Below, in pieces: positions 1 to 5,674 of a DNA stretch of 12,547 nucleotides (its first letter is position 1; the number at the start of each line of letters is the position of its first letter). The notes beneath the pieces are model-generated. The model worked only from the letters and a program-made list of their open reading frames with translations. It did no database searches and was not told the DNA's origin. Position numbers and translations under genes: made by a program. The DNA is taken from the NCBI GenBank assembly GCA_900551615.1, contig URWN01000039.1, positions 1 through 12,547 of the forward strand, read 5' to 3'. Origin of the DNA: an uncultured Clostridium sp. Its GTDB lineage: Bacteria; Bacillota; Clostridia; TANB77; CAG-508.

Positions 1-113
1 TACGCGGTGGCGATTTATGGGACGGCGAGGGAGCTGGTTTGTTCTATTTCAACCGTAATAATGGCAATAGCGGTTACAACGGTGGGTTCCGCTCAGTGCT
101 TGTCGCTCAGTAG
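1..113 (+). CDS. DGR target protein, C-terminal end only (partial)
   Basis: This is the 3' end of a gene that enters from the left; codons run from position 3 and the stop TAG is at 111-113. The 36 complete residues are rich in Gly, Asn and aromatics and end GGFRSVLVAQ. A Gly-Phe-Arg ending of this kind is typical of the C-type-lectin/FGE-sulfatase fold that DGRs diversify, in which loop residues vary on a fixed scaffold. Compared with the TR-encoded version, four Asn codons (AAY) have become Asp (12-14, 21-23) or Gly (72-74, 81-83). The rest of the protein lies outside the window, so its localisation, full length and ligand cannot be judged. The strand and frame are secure because the TR carries the same frame and the same stop. 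That it is a lectin-fold display protein is inference from the C-terminal motif and from the DGR family. Confidence 0.85.
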   Translation, partial: RGGDLWDGEGAGLFYFNRNNGNSGYNGGFRSVLVAQ

Positions 114-118
114 CACTT
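1..118 (+). repeat. DGR variable repeat (VR)
   Basis: This segment aligns without gaps to 367-484 at a constant offset of 366. Mismatches are at 1, 12, 21, 72, 73, 81 and 82; each faces an adenine in the TR (six A to G, one A to T). The G/C-rich 3' part (about 84-118) is identical to the TR and would be the initiation-of-mutagenic-homing (IMH) region. Homology stops at 118/484. The left end of the VR is outside the window. Confidence 0.95.
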
Positions 119-126
119 TGAAATTT

Positions 127-170
127 CCTTGTGCCTAAGGCCCTTTTATTCGGCACTTAATATAACAAGG
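127..170. other. Imperfect inverted repeats just downstream of the VR
   Basis: CCTTGT (127-132) is the reverse complement of ACAAGG (165-170), and GTGCC (131-135) is the reverse complement of GGCAC (152-156). The two pairings share bases 131-132, so they are alternatives or must partly compromise. The element begins 9 bases after the end of VR homology. DNA hairpins or cruciforms placed just after the VR help target recognition in the Bordetella phage DGR, so this is a candidate for that role. It has no T-tract, so it is not a good terminator for the target gene. Confidence 0.4.
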
Positions 171-220
171 AGAGCAGAAAAATACGGGCAATTCAATTGC
201 AAAATTTAACATAGAATTTT

Positions 221-238
221 GGGGTGCGTAAGCACCCC
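221..238. other. Perfect GC-rich hairpin with a GTAA loop
   Basis: GGGGTGC (221-227) pairs perfectly with GCACCCC (232-238) around the tetraloop GTAA (228-231; GUAA in RNA, a GNRA loop). It stands out from AT-rich surroundings, about 100 bases after the VR and 85-135 bases before the TR. No T-tract follows on either strand, so it is a poor intrinsic terminator. It could be a DGR hairpin/cruciform or a structured part of the transcript running from the target gene into the TR. Its role is inference. Confidence 0.55.
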
Positions 239-259
239 CGAAAACTTAAATTAGAATTA

Positions 260-287
260 TTACAATTTAAATAATAATAAATATAAT
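260..287 (+). promoter_or_regulatory. Possible promoter for the TR RNA
   Basis: TATAAT at 282-287 lies 16 bases after TTACAA at 260-265, which matches the -35 consensus at only three positions. Transcription would start near 294, about 30-70 bases before the TR. The background is so AT-rich that a TATAAT is weak evidence. Read-through from the target gene is the main alternative, because no clear terminator separates VR and TR. Confidence 0.22.
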
Positions 288-323
288 TAAGTAACTAATT
301 TGGCAAAAAATTAGGGATTAAAC

Positions 324-484
324 TGTAACTACTCTTACTTCCCAGCAGTGAACAATCCGTTCAGCAAACGCGGTGGCAATTTATGGAACGGCGAGGGAGC
401 TGGTTTGTTCTATTTCAACCGTAATAATGGCAATAGCAATTACAACAATGGGTTCCGCTCAGTGCTTGTCGCTCAGTAGCACTT
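324..484 (+). repeat. DGR template repeat (TR)
   Basis: The part from 367 to 484 matches the VR except at adenines. Upstream of 367 the same reading frame stays open back to about 321 and encodes CNYSYFPAVNNPFSK, so the TR probably starts near 322-330; that end is an estimate because the matching VR part is outside the window. In the frame of the target, Asn AAY codons stand at 327, 351, 354, 378, 387, 417, 423, 426, 432, 438, 444 and 447, plus a Lys AAA at 366. AAY codons are the classic DGR diversifiable codon, since A changes cannot make a stop there. The 3' part (449-476) has almost no adenine and contains CGCTCAG twice (456-462, 470-476). The adenine bias shows that the template RNA is the plus-strand transcript. 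No start codon or SD is apparent for it as a gene. Confidence 0.93.
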
Positions 485-601
485 CGATACACAAAGAAAC
501 ATAAAGGTTTCTATCCCAGATGGGTTTTCTTCAAGGAGAAAGCCGAGAGGATTTGTATCAAAGAAGTTTGATTCCTTTGGTATAAGCGTTGTTCTTATAT
601 C
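485..601 (+). ncRNA. Hairpin-rich segment after the TR, probable 3' part of the DGR RNA
   Basis: This gene-free stretch holds several short inverted repeats. GATACA..AA (486-494) can pair with TTTGTATC (552-559) with one bulged base, enclosing GAAAC/GTTTC (496-500/507-511), CCC/GGG (515-517/522-524) and TTTCT/AGAAA (526-530/537-541). Two more follow: ATCAAA/TTTGAT with a GAAG loop (557-562/567-572, sharing 557-559 with the closing stem) and TATAAG/CTTATA (581-586/594-599). In the studied Bordetella phage DGR, the RNA just downstream of the TR is needed for priming cDNA synthesis on the RT-Avd complex. I infer the same role here by position. A further 8-bp pair, TATTCTTT/AAAGAATA (618-625/651-658), lies before the terminator. 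Confidence 0.4.
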
Positions 602-661
602 ATAAACACATAAACAGTATTCTTTTTTGAGTAGTAAAATGGCAAAAATCAAAGAATATAT

Positions 662-698
662 AAAAAACGTCTTGAATATAAAATTCAAGACGTTTTTT
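662..698. terminator. Bidirectional intrinsic terminator between TR RNA and RT gene
   Basis: A perfect 16-bp stem (662-677 with 683-698) has an A-run on one side and a T-run on the other, so it gives a hairpin plus U-tract on both strands. It would end the rightward TR transcript and the leftward RT operon. The RT stop codon (687-685) and its last four codons lie inside the right arm. Confidence 0.85.
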
Positions 699-1788
699 TA
701 GAATCATTTTCAATTAAATTAATTAAATCATTTTCAACATATTCATAAGATTTATCATTAACTAAAAAATTACAATTATTTAAAATTTTACGTTGTAATT
801 TAAAAGAATTACAATGCTGAGTATGACCAAGCCAAGAGTTTAAACTTTGCATAGTATTATAGATATTTAATTGTCCAGAAGAGTAAAGATGGTTCCACTG
901 TTTAACATGTTTTTTAATCTTCTTTTTGCTATTTACTCTTAGTAATTTATGAGTTGTAAAAATTCTATAACCGCAAAAATTAACACCCATTTTATATGGA
1001 TAATATCTAGACTTATTATTTAGAGATAATTTTAAATTATCATTTAAAAATTTTTCTATAATTGATTTTAATTTTTTACATTCTTCTTTAGTCTTTAAAA
1101 GTAAAATAAAGTCATCCATATATCGAACATAATATTTAACTTTTAAAACACGTTTCACATATTGGTCTAATTCATTGAGATAAATATTAGCAAAAAATTG
1201 ACTTGTATAATTACCAATTGGTATTCCGACAGATTCAGAGGACTCACGACTATCAAAAATTAGTAATTTAGTAAAAGCGAGAAGCTCCTTGTCAGCAATA
1301 GATTTTTTTAAAATATTAAATAAAATATAAGGATTTATATTATAAAAAAATTTAGCAATATCACATTTTAGCACCCAAAAATCACCATAATTTCTTTTAT
1401 AAATTCTCATGTATTTTTCTATTTGTGAAACAGCTTTATGAGTTCCACGGTCAGAAATACATGCAAAAGTAGAAAAAATTAGTTTAGGCACAAAATAAGG
1501 TTTTATAAATTCTTCTATATACCATTGGTGAACAATTCTATCAATATAAGGCAGAGCTTTTATGGTTCTTTGTTTAGGTTCATAAATTACAAATTCATGA
1601 TATTTACCTAAATGATATTTTTTATTTTTAATATTGTTTAGCAAATTTGTAATATTGTTTTCTAAATTAAATTCAAATGTTATAATTTCACTTTTGTAAG
1701 CTTTGTGTACTCTGGCTCTTTTATGTGCTTCCATAAGTTTTTGAAAAGTAAGATTTTTATAAAAACAATTTTTTATCTTTTTTGGCAT
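685..1788 (-). CDS. Diversity-generating retroelement reverse transcriptase
   Basis: The enzyme copies the TR RNA into adenine-mutated cDNA that replaces the VR of the target gene. The 367-residue product has the usual size of a DGR RT, with no extra domains. Visible motifs, numbered from the ATG at 1788, are KALPYIDRIVHQ (about 77-88, the conserved DR region), CDIAKFF with the first catalytic Asp at 143, GIPIGNYTSQ (188-197) and YMDD (223-226). The SQ-ending motif in place of the QG of group II intron and retroviral RTs is the hallmark of DGR enzymes and is linked to low fidelity at adenines. A TTG at 1800 would add four residues, but AGGAGG abuts it with no spacer; the ATG lies 12 bases away, the same spacing as for avd. 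With the ATG start the gene overlaps avd by 16 bases, suggesting translational coupling. The gene converges with the TR. Confidence 0.96.
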   Translation of the reverse strand: MPKKIKNCFYKNLTFQKLMEAHKRARVHKAYKSEIITFEFNLENNITNLLNNIKNKKYHLGKYHEFVIYEPKQRTIKALPYIDRIVHQWYIEEFIKPYFVPKLIFSTFACISDRGTHKAVSQIEKYMRIYKRNYGDFWVLKCDIAKFFYNINPYILFNILKKSIADKELLAFTKLLIFDSRESSESVGIPIGNYTSQFFANIYLNELDQYVKRVLKVKYYVRYMDDFILLLKTKEECKKLKSIIEKFLNDNLKLSLNNKSRYYPYKMGVNFCGYRIFTTHKLLRVNSKKKIKKHVKQWNHLYSSGQLNIYNTMQSLNSWLGHTQHCNSFKLQRKILNNCNFLVNDKSYEYVENDLINLIENDSKKTS

Positions 1789-2132
1789 GAATTGATCCAA
1801 CCTCCTAGCATATTACAAATATTTGTTATTAAATTACTCCAAGATTGATAATTTTGCATTGAAATATATTTGTATTTATAGGATAATCTAATATGTACCT
1901 TCATAATATGTAAATTTGTATCAAGCTCATTAAGATATTTTAATTTATCTTGCTTGTGAAAGGCTTTAATTGCATATATTAATAATCTTAAACCAGTATA
2001 TAACGTACTTTTACATTCTTTAACTAATGCAAAAGTTTCAGATTTTGGATATTTTCTTAAAATATTATTAGTATACTCAATTAATTCCATGTATTTTTGA
2101 TAAATAACTAAATTATTTTTATTCTTTTCCAT
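1773..2132 (-). CDS. avd: Avd, DGR accessory variability determinant
   Basis: Avd is the small basic partner of the DGR RT; in the Bordetella phage system it is a barrel-shaped pentamer that binds RT and template RNA and is required for cDNA synthesis. The 119-residue product is helix-rich and matches the four-helix-bundle pattern (also seen in 23S rRNA intervening-sequence proteins): RKYPKSETFALVKECKSTL near 26-44, a long central helix with NELDTNLHIMKVHIRLSYKY, and a C-terminal MLGGWINSC. The KYPKSE and LGGW motifs are those I recognise from Avd. The SD AGGAG (2149-2145) lies 12 bases before the ATG. It overlaps the upstream gene by 14 bases and the RT gene by 16, so the three appear to be one translationally coupled unit. 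Lys/Arg content agrees with nucleic-acid binding. Confidence 0.92.
   Translation of the reverse strand: MEKNKNNLVIYQKYMELIEYTNNILRKYPKSETFALVKECKSTLYTGLRLLIYAIKAFHKQDKLKYLNELDTNLHIMKVHIRLSYKYKYISMQNYQSWSNLITNICNMLGGWINSCQKR
1801..1806 (-). promoter_or_regulatory. Shine-Dalgarno site deciding the RT start
   Basis: Read on the minus strand this is AGGAGG, a full SD core inside the avd coding region. It touches the TTG at 1800 but is 12 bases from the ATG at 1788, which favours the ATG as the RT start. Confidence 0.7.
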
Positions 2133-2550
2133 TTTTTACGTAATCTCCTAATAATAATTTACTTTCTTCTGAAATTTTATCAATAAAATCATAAGCAGCG
2201 CTTATAGATAAATCATAGGCTTTTACAGAAGATATCTTTTCTAAAAATACTTTTAAGTTTTTGTTAAGAACAAAATCTTTAGGAGAGTATAAAGAATTAT
2301 CAGAAGCGTCTATAATTTTGAAAGATAAATTAGCTGTTTTAAATAAATTAGAATATTTTTCAAGTTGAGAGGTAGGAAAGCCACATTTCATAATTGCAGA
2401 ATTTAAATTTGTAAGTTTTAAATTAAATAATGATGAAATTAATTTTGCATCTTCATCAAGGAAAATATAAAATATTCCTGATTTAAATAAGTATAGTTGT
2501 GTAGAATCTTGTACTTTTAAAGCTACATATGTTTGATATAATTTACTCAT
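2119..2550 (-). CDS. MutS domain-I-like DGR accessory protein
   Basis: The first ~80 residues of this 143-residue protein follow the mismatch-binding N-terminal domain of MutS: YQTYVALK, then LYLFKSGIFYIFLDEDAKLI (20-39, compare MutS LLFRMGDFYELFYDDAK), LFNLKLTN, MKCGFPTSQLEKY (54-66, compare MAGIPYHAVENY) and a closing FKIID. There is no connector, lever, clamp or Walker ATPase domain, so it cannot be a working MutS. In the mismatch-reading Phe-x-Glu motif the Phe is kept (F27) but the Glu is Ile (I29). The last ~55 residues are of no family I recognise. MutS-like small proteins next to DGR RTs have, as I recall, been reported in DGR surveys, with unknown function. It is first in the operon, with SD AGGA nine bases before the ATG. 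A role in handling the heteroduplex formed when mutated cDNA pairs with the VR is inference. Confidence 0.75.
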   Translation of the reverse strand: MSKLYQTYVALKVQDSTQLYLFKSGIFYIFLDEDAKLISSLFNLKLTNLNSAIMKCGFPTSQLEKYSNLFKTANLSFKIIDASDNSLYSPKDFVLNKNLKVFLEKISSVKAYDLSISAAYDFIDKISEESKLLLGDYVKNGKE

Positions 2551-2655
2551 TTTGAATATTCCTTTCTATATTAAATTTTGTGAAATAATTATATATCATA
2601 ATTTTGAAAAAAATAACCACTAAAAGTAGTTGAAAAAATATACTGTTTTAAGTGA

Positions 2656-2684
2656 TTAAAATAATTAAGTGCTAGACGTATAAT
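2656..2684 (+). promoter_or_regulatory. Promoter candidate for the ribbon-helix-helix gene
   Basis: TATAAT at 2679-2684 is 17 bases downstream of TTAAAA (2656-2661; four of six match the -35 consensus). It places a start about 20 bases before the coding region, with the SD AGGTG at 2696-2700. The region 2551-2708 must also hold the leftward promoter of the DGR operon. I cannot place that one with confidence, although TATAAT (minus strand, 2593-2588) is a possible -10. Confidence 0.5.
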
Positions 2685-2708
2685 ATAACAAAAAAAGGTG
2701 AGAAAAAA

Positions 2709-3047
2709 ATGATGTCTTGTTTAGGTAGATTGTATAGAAAAGAAAAATTGATAAGTAGAACGTTAGATATAGACGAAGAACTGTATTATAAGTTAGAATT
2801 TTTATCAAATGAAAGATACGATGCATCTATTAGTAAATTAGTAAATATATCAATTGAAGAATTGGTAAGAACAGAAAATGTGCAAATATACAAAAGAAAA
2901 AACAACTCATATGTATCAAGATCATTTTTATTAAGGGAGAGTGTGTTAGACGGTTTGTATGAATTAAAAAGTAAATATAGAATACCAATATATTTATTAG
3001 TTAATATAGCTATTAGAAATGTATTAATAGATGAAGATTTATTATAA
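2709..3047 (+). CDS. Small protein with two ribbon-helix-helix-like halves
   Basis: I do not recognise a named family. The 112 residues fall into two similar halves: about 14-53 (LISRTLDIDEEL..., ending SKLVNISIEELV) and about 67-106 (YVSRSFLLRESV..., ending YLLVNIAIRNVL). Each has a short SR-containing strand, a helix, a turn and a second helix with LVNI, which is the layout of a ribbon-helix-helix (MetJ/Arc/CopG) unit. Two fused units would give a pseudo-dimeric DNA-binding module. Two ATGs stand in tandem at 2709 and 2712; the SD AGGTG suits either. It is transcribed away from the DGR operon across a 158-base shared promoter region, so it could regulate that operon or simply be the chromosomal neighbour at the DGR boundary. 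Function as a transcriptional regulator is inference. Confidence 0.65.
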   Translation: MMSCLGRLYRKEKLISRTLDIDEELYYKLEFLSNERYDASISKLVNISIEELVRTENVQIYKRKNNSYVSRSFLLRESVLDGLYELKSKYRIPIYLLVNIAIRNVLIDEDLL

Positions 3048-3053
3048 AAAATA

Positions 3054-3083
3054 TTGCTAAAGTATTAATATTAATGTTATAAT
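3054..3083 (+). promoter_or_regulatory. Extended -10 promoter candidate for the metallopeptidase gene
   Basis: TTGCTA (3054-3059) and TATAAT (3078-3083) are 18 bases apart, and TGT directly before the -10 gives an extended -10 element. Transcription would begin near 3090, immediately ahead of the SD AGGAGA (3091-3096), so the leader would be very short. Confidence 0.45.
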
Positions 3084-3101
3084 ATTGTATAGGAGAGAAA
3101 A

Positions 3102-4452
3102 ATGAGGAATAAAATTGCAAATCTTGTAACATGGATAATTATAATTGTAATATTAGTAATTGCATTTAATTTTTATAAAGAAAACAATTTTAATGACTTT
3201 GTAAGAAGTGAAATGAATTTGCATACATCAGAATTTAGGAGAGATAACAAAGTAAAATATCAAAATTCAAATAGCTATAAAATAATATCAAACATTAAAA
3301 ATGATGCTACTTTTTATAAAAAGGTAAAAGTGCAAAAAAATATGCCATATAAAGTTACATGTATGGTTAAAACAGAAAATGTCATTCCAGAAAATGATTT
3401 GTCAGGAGTAGGTGCACAAATATCAATAATAGGTACAACTGAAAAATCAGTGGCTATAACAGGGACACAGGATTGGCAAAAAATAGAAATGATATTTAAT
3501 TCTAAGGATAGAGAAGAAGTAGAAATTGGCTTTAGACTTGGTGGATATTTAGGTCAATGTACAGGTATAGCATGGTTTAGTGATTTTACATTTGAAGAAG
3601 GAACATTAAGTCAAAATAACAATTGGAAATTTGCTTGCTTCATATTTGAAAATACAGATGTTGTAGTAAACGGAAAAGAAATAAAACTATCAATGACTAC
3701 TGCAGATGTTGTAGATATTAGAAATACAATAAAAAGATTTGGAAATACAGTAAAAGAAATGTCTAAAAATAAAATGACTGCAAACTATGATACTTATATT
3801 ATACAAGAACCAATAAAAAAATTGACATATGATAAAGAATTCGGATATTATGTTGCGGCTGAGGATGTCGAAAATTCAATAAAAGATATTGTTAAACAAA
3901 ATGGATATGATCATATATTTGTTATTATTAGACTTGGAAATGAAGAATATAAAGACGATATTCAAATAAATGATTGGATAGGATTGCGGTTCTATGGATT
4001 ATTATGGAATAGGCTATTCTAACATAAGATTACCGAATTCATCAAAAAGTTATATGTATAAGTATGATTCTAGAATAAATACATTTCCGGAAGAAGTTTT
4101 TTTACATGAATTTTTACATTCATTAGAGAGAACATCACAAGAATATGGATATCAAATACCTGAATTACATGATTATGAAAAATATGGATACGAAAGCCAG
4201 AATTTGACTGGATTAAAAGATTGGTATCAAGATTATATGAACAAAAATATCAAATCATCTGAAGGATTAATAGGATTATCTGAAGAGGTTTATAATTTAA
4301 AACCAGCTAAAGATTTAGATTTTAAATATTCATATTCAATAGATGAATTTCATGAACCACAAAATGTAATAGAACAAATTAGGCAATTATTTAGGAATGT
4401 TATAAACAATGTTAAGTATATTAGTACGTTAGCTAAAGAAAACACAAATTAA
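3102..4452 (+). pseudogene. Membrane-anchored zinc metallopeptidase, split by a one-base frameshift
   Basis: Two overlapping reading frames (3102-4022 and from about 3988 to 4452) make one protein. Residues 9-24 are a membrane segment, so it is a signal-anchored extracellular protein. Residues ~32-168 resemble a jelly-roll carbohydrate-binding domain, ending GGYLGQCTGIAWFSDFTF. The second part holds HEFLHSLE, a zinc-binding HExxH motif, with PELHDYEKYGY following as a possible third-ligand region. Near 3981-3990 the first frame reads ...DWIGL-RFYG... with a CGG Arg codon that is rare in such DNA and then hits a stop at 4020-4022. Removing C3987 joins the frames as DWIGLGSMDYYGIGYSN and gives about 449 residues. 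As it stands, the anchored part lacks the active site. It may be a real null mutation or a sequence error. An exact peptidase family and substrate are not recognisable to me. Confidence 0.75.
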
Positions 4453-4490
4453 AAATAGAAAGTAATAGTTAATAGAAAAGAGAGGAAAAA

Positions 4491-5519
4491 ATGAAAGTAT
4501 CAGATTTTAATTACAATTTACCAGAAGAATTGATAGCACAAGTACCATTAGAAAAAAGAGATGAATCAAGATTAATGGTTTTAGATAAAGAAAAGCAAAC
4601 AATAGAAAATAAAGTTTTTAAAGATATTATAGATTATTTAGAACCAGGAGATTGCTTAGTTAGAAACAATACAAAAGTTATACCAGCAAGAATATATGGA
4701 AAAAAAGAAACAGGAGCACATGTTGAATTTTTACTATTAAATAATATTGAAGGAGACATTTGGGAAAGTATAGTTAGACCTGGAAACAAATTACATATAG
4801 GTACAAAGGTAATTTTTGGAGAAGGGTTACTAGAAGCGGAAATATTGGATATAATGCCAGGTGGAACACGAAAGGTAAAATTTCATTACAATGGAATATT
4901 TAATGAGATATTAGATCAAATAGGATTAATGCCATTACCACCATATATACATGAAGAATTAAAAGATAATGATAGATATCAAACAGTGTATGCAAAATAT
5001 GAAGGTTCAGCAGCAGCGCCAACAGCTGGACTACATTTTACACCAGAATTATTAAAGAAAATAGAAGAAAAAGGCGTAAAAATAGCAAATGTAACATTGC
5101 ATGTAGGAATAGGAACATTTAGACCAGTAAAAGAAGATGAAGTAGAAAAACATGAAATGCATTCAGAACATTTTTATATAAAGCAAGAAGATTGTGATAA
5201 AATAAATGAGACAAAAAAAGCTGGAAAAAAAGTAATATCTGTAGGTACAACATCATGTAGAGTTCTTGAGACAATAGCGGACGAAACGACTGGAATGGTG
5301 AAACCAACAGAAGGAGATACACAAATATTTATATATCCAGGTTATAAGTTTAAATGTATAGATGGATTAATAACAAATTTCCATTTACCACAATCAACAT
5401 TATTGATGCTTGTATCAGCATTGGCTGGAAAAGATTATATAATGAAAGCATATAATCAAGCAGTAGAAGAGAAATATCGTTTCTTCAGTTTTGGAGATGC
5501 AATGTTTATCAGGAATTGA
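4491..5519 (+). CDS. queA: QueA, S-adenosylmethionine:tRNA ribosyltransferase-isomerase
   Basis: QueA transfers and isomerises the ribosyl group of S-adenosylmethionine onto preQ1 in tRNA, making epoxyqueuosine at wobble position 34 of GUN-anticodon tRNAs; it acts in the cytoplasm after Tgt. The 342-residue product has the family's usual length and is collinear from end to end: MKVSDFNYNLPEELIAQVP at the start, RNNTKVIPARI (about 58-68), SAAAPTAGLHFTPELL (about 173-188), VTLHVGIGTFRPV (about 203-215), SVGTTSCRVLE (about 250-260), and LITNFHLPQSTLLMLVSALAG (about 293-313) near the C-terminus. The SD GAGAGG lies six bases before the ATG. No preQ1 riboswitch is apparent in the 38-base gap upstream. 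It is followed by a palindromic repeat and then tgt, the usual partner gene. Confidence 0.98.
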   Translation: MKVSDFNYNLPEELIAQVPLEKRDESRLMVLDKEKQTIENKVFKDIIDYLEPGDCLVRNNTKVIPARIYGKKETGAHVEFLLLNNIEGDIWESIVRPGNKLHIGTKVIFGEGLLEAEILDIMPGGTRKVKFHYNGIFNEILDQIGLMPLPPYIHEELKDNDRYQTVYAKYEGSAAAPTAGLHFTPELLKKIEEKGVKIANVTLHVGIGTFRPVKEDEVEKHEMHSEHFYIKQEDCDKINETKKAGKKVISVGTTSCRVLETIADETTGMVKPTEGDTQIFIYPGYKFKCIDGLITNFHLPQSTLLMLVSALAGKDYIMKAYNQAVEEKYRFFSFGDAMFIRN

Positions 5520-5520
5520 G

Positions 5521-5663
5521 GGGATTGAGGGACGTTCCTTGAATTCCCTCTTTCGAGGGAATTCGGGACACTCCTTAGAATACCCTAAATATATAAAATA
5601 TGGATTTAAGGAGTGTCCCAAAATCCCTTTAAAAAGGGATTTTAAGGAACGTCCCTAAATCTC
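5521..5663. repeat. Nested palindromic element folding as a perfect four-way junction
   Basis: GGGACGTTCCTT (5529-5540) pairs with AAGGAACGTCCC (5644-5655), and the stem extends outward with one mismatch to about 5521/5663. Inside, three hairpins abut with no unpaired base between them: 5541-5550/5555-5564 (10 bp, TTTC loop), 5565-5577/5607-5619 (13 bp) and 5620-5629/5634-5643 (10 bp). GGGACGTTCCTT and GGGACACTCCTTA are variants of one motif. The layout resembles REP/BIME-type repeats mobilised in trans by Y1 (RAYT) transposases; no transposase gene is present here. It fills the space between the queA stop and the tgt SD, so it is also transcribed and may influence tgt expression or mRNA stability. 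Confidence 0.85.
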
Positions 5664-5674
5664 AGGAGGGAAAA

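Noticed and set aside
306..330. Resemblance of TAGGGATT and AACTGTAAC just before the TR to parts of the 9694-9746 repeat region
   Set aside because: The shared words are only 8-9 bases, in an AT-rich background; too short to claim a common origin.
473..688. 71-codon minus-strand open frame across the TR and its downstream region
   Set aside because: It overlaps the TR and the terminator, has no good SD, and the region is better explained as non-coding DGR RNA.
1789..1800. TTG start for the RT, giving 371 residues
   Set aside because: The SD AGGAGG abuts the TTG with no spacer; the ATG at 1788 has a workable 12-base spacing that matches avd.
1..2550. DGR carried by a prophage
   Set aside because: No phage structural, lysis or integrase gene is visible on the right side, and the neighbours are chromosomal. 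The left flank is outside the window, so this cannot be fully excluded.
5119..5322. Leucine-rich minus-strand open frames opposite queA, tgt, the WG-repeat gene, spoIIP and the ATPase
   Set aside because: They are antisense shadows of AT-rich coding sequence with no SD or family resemblance.
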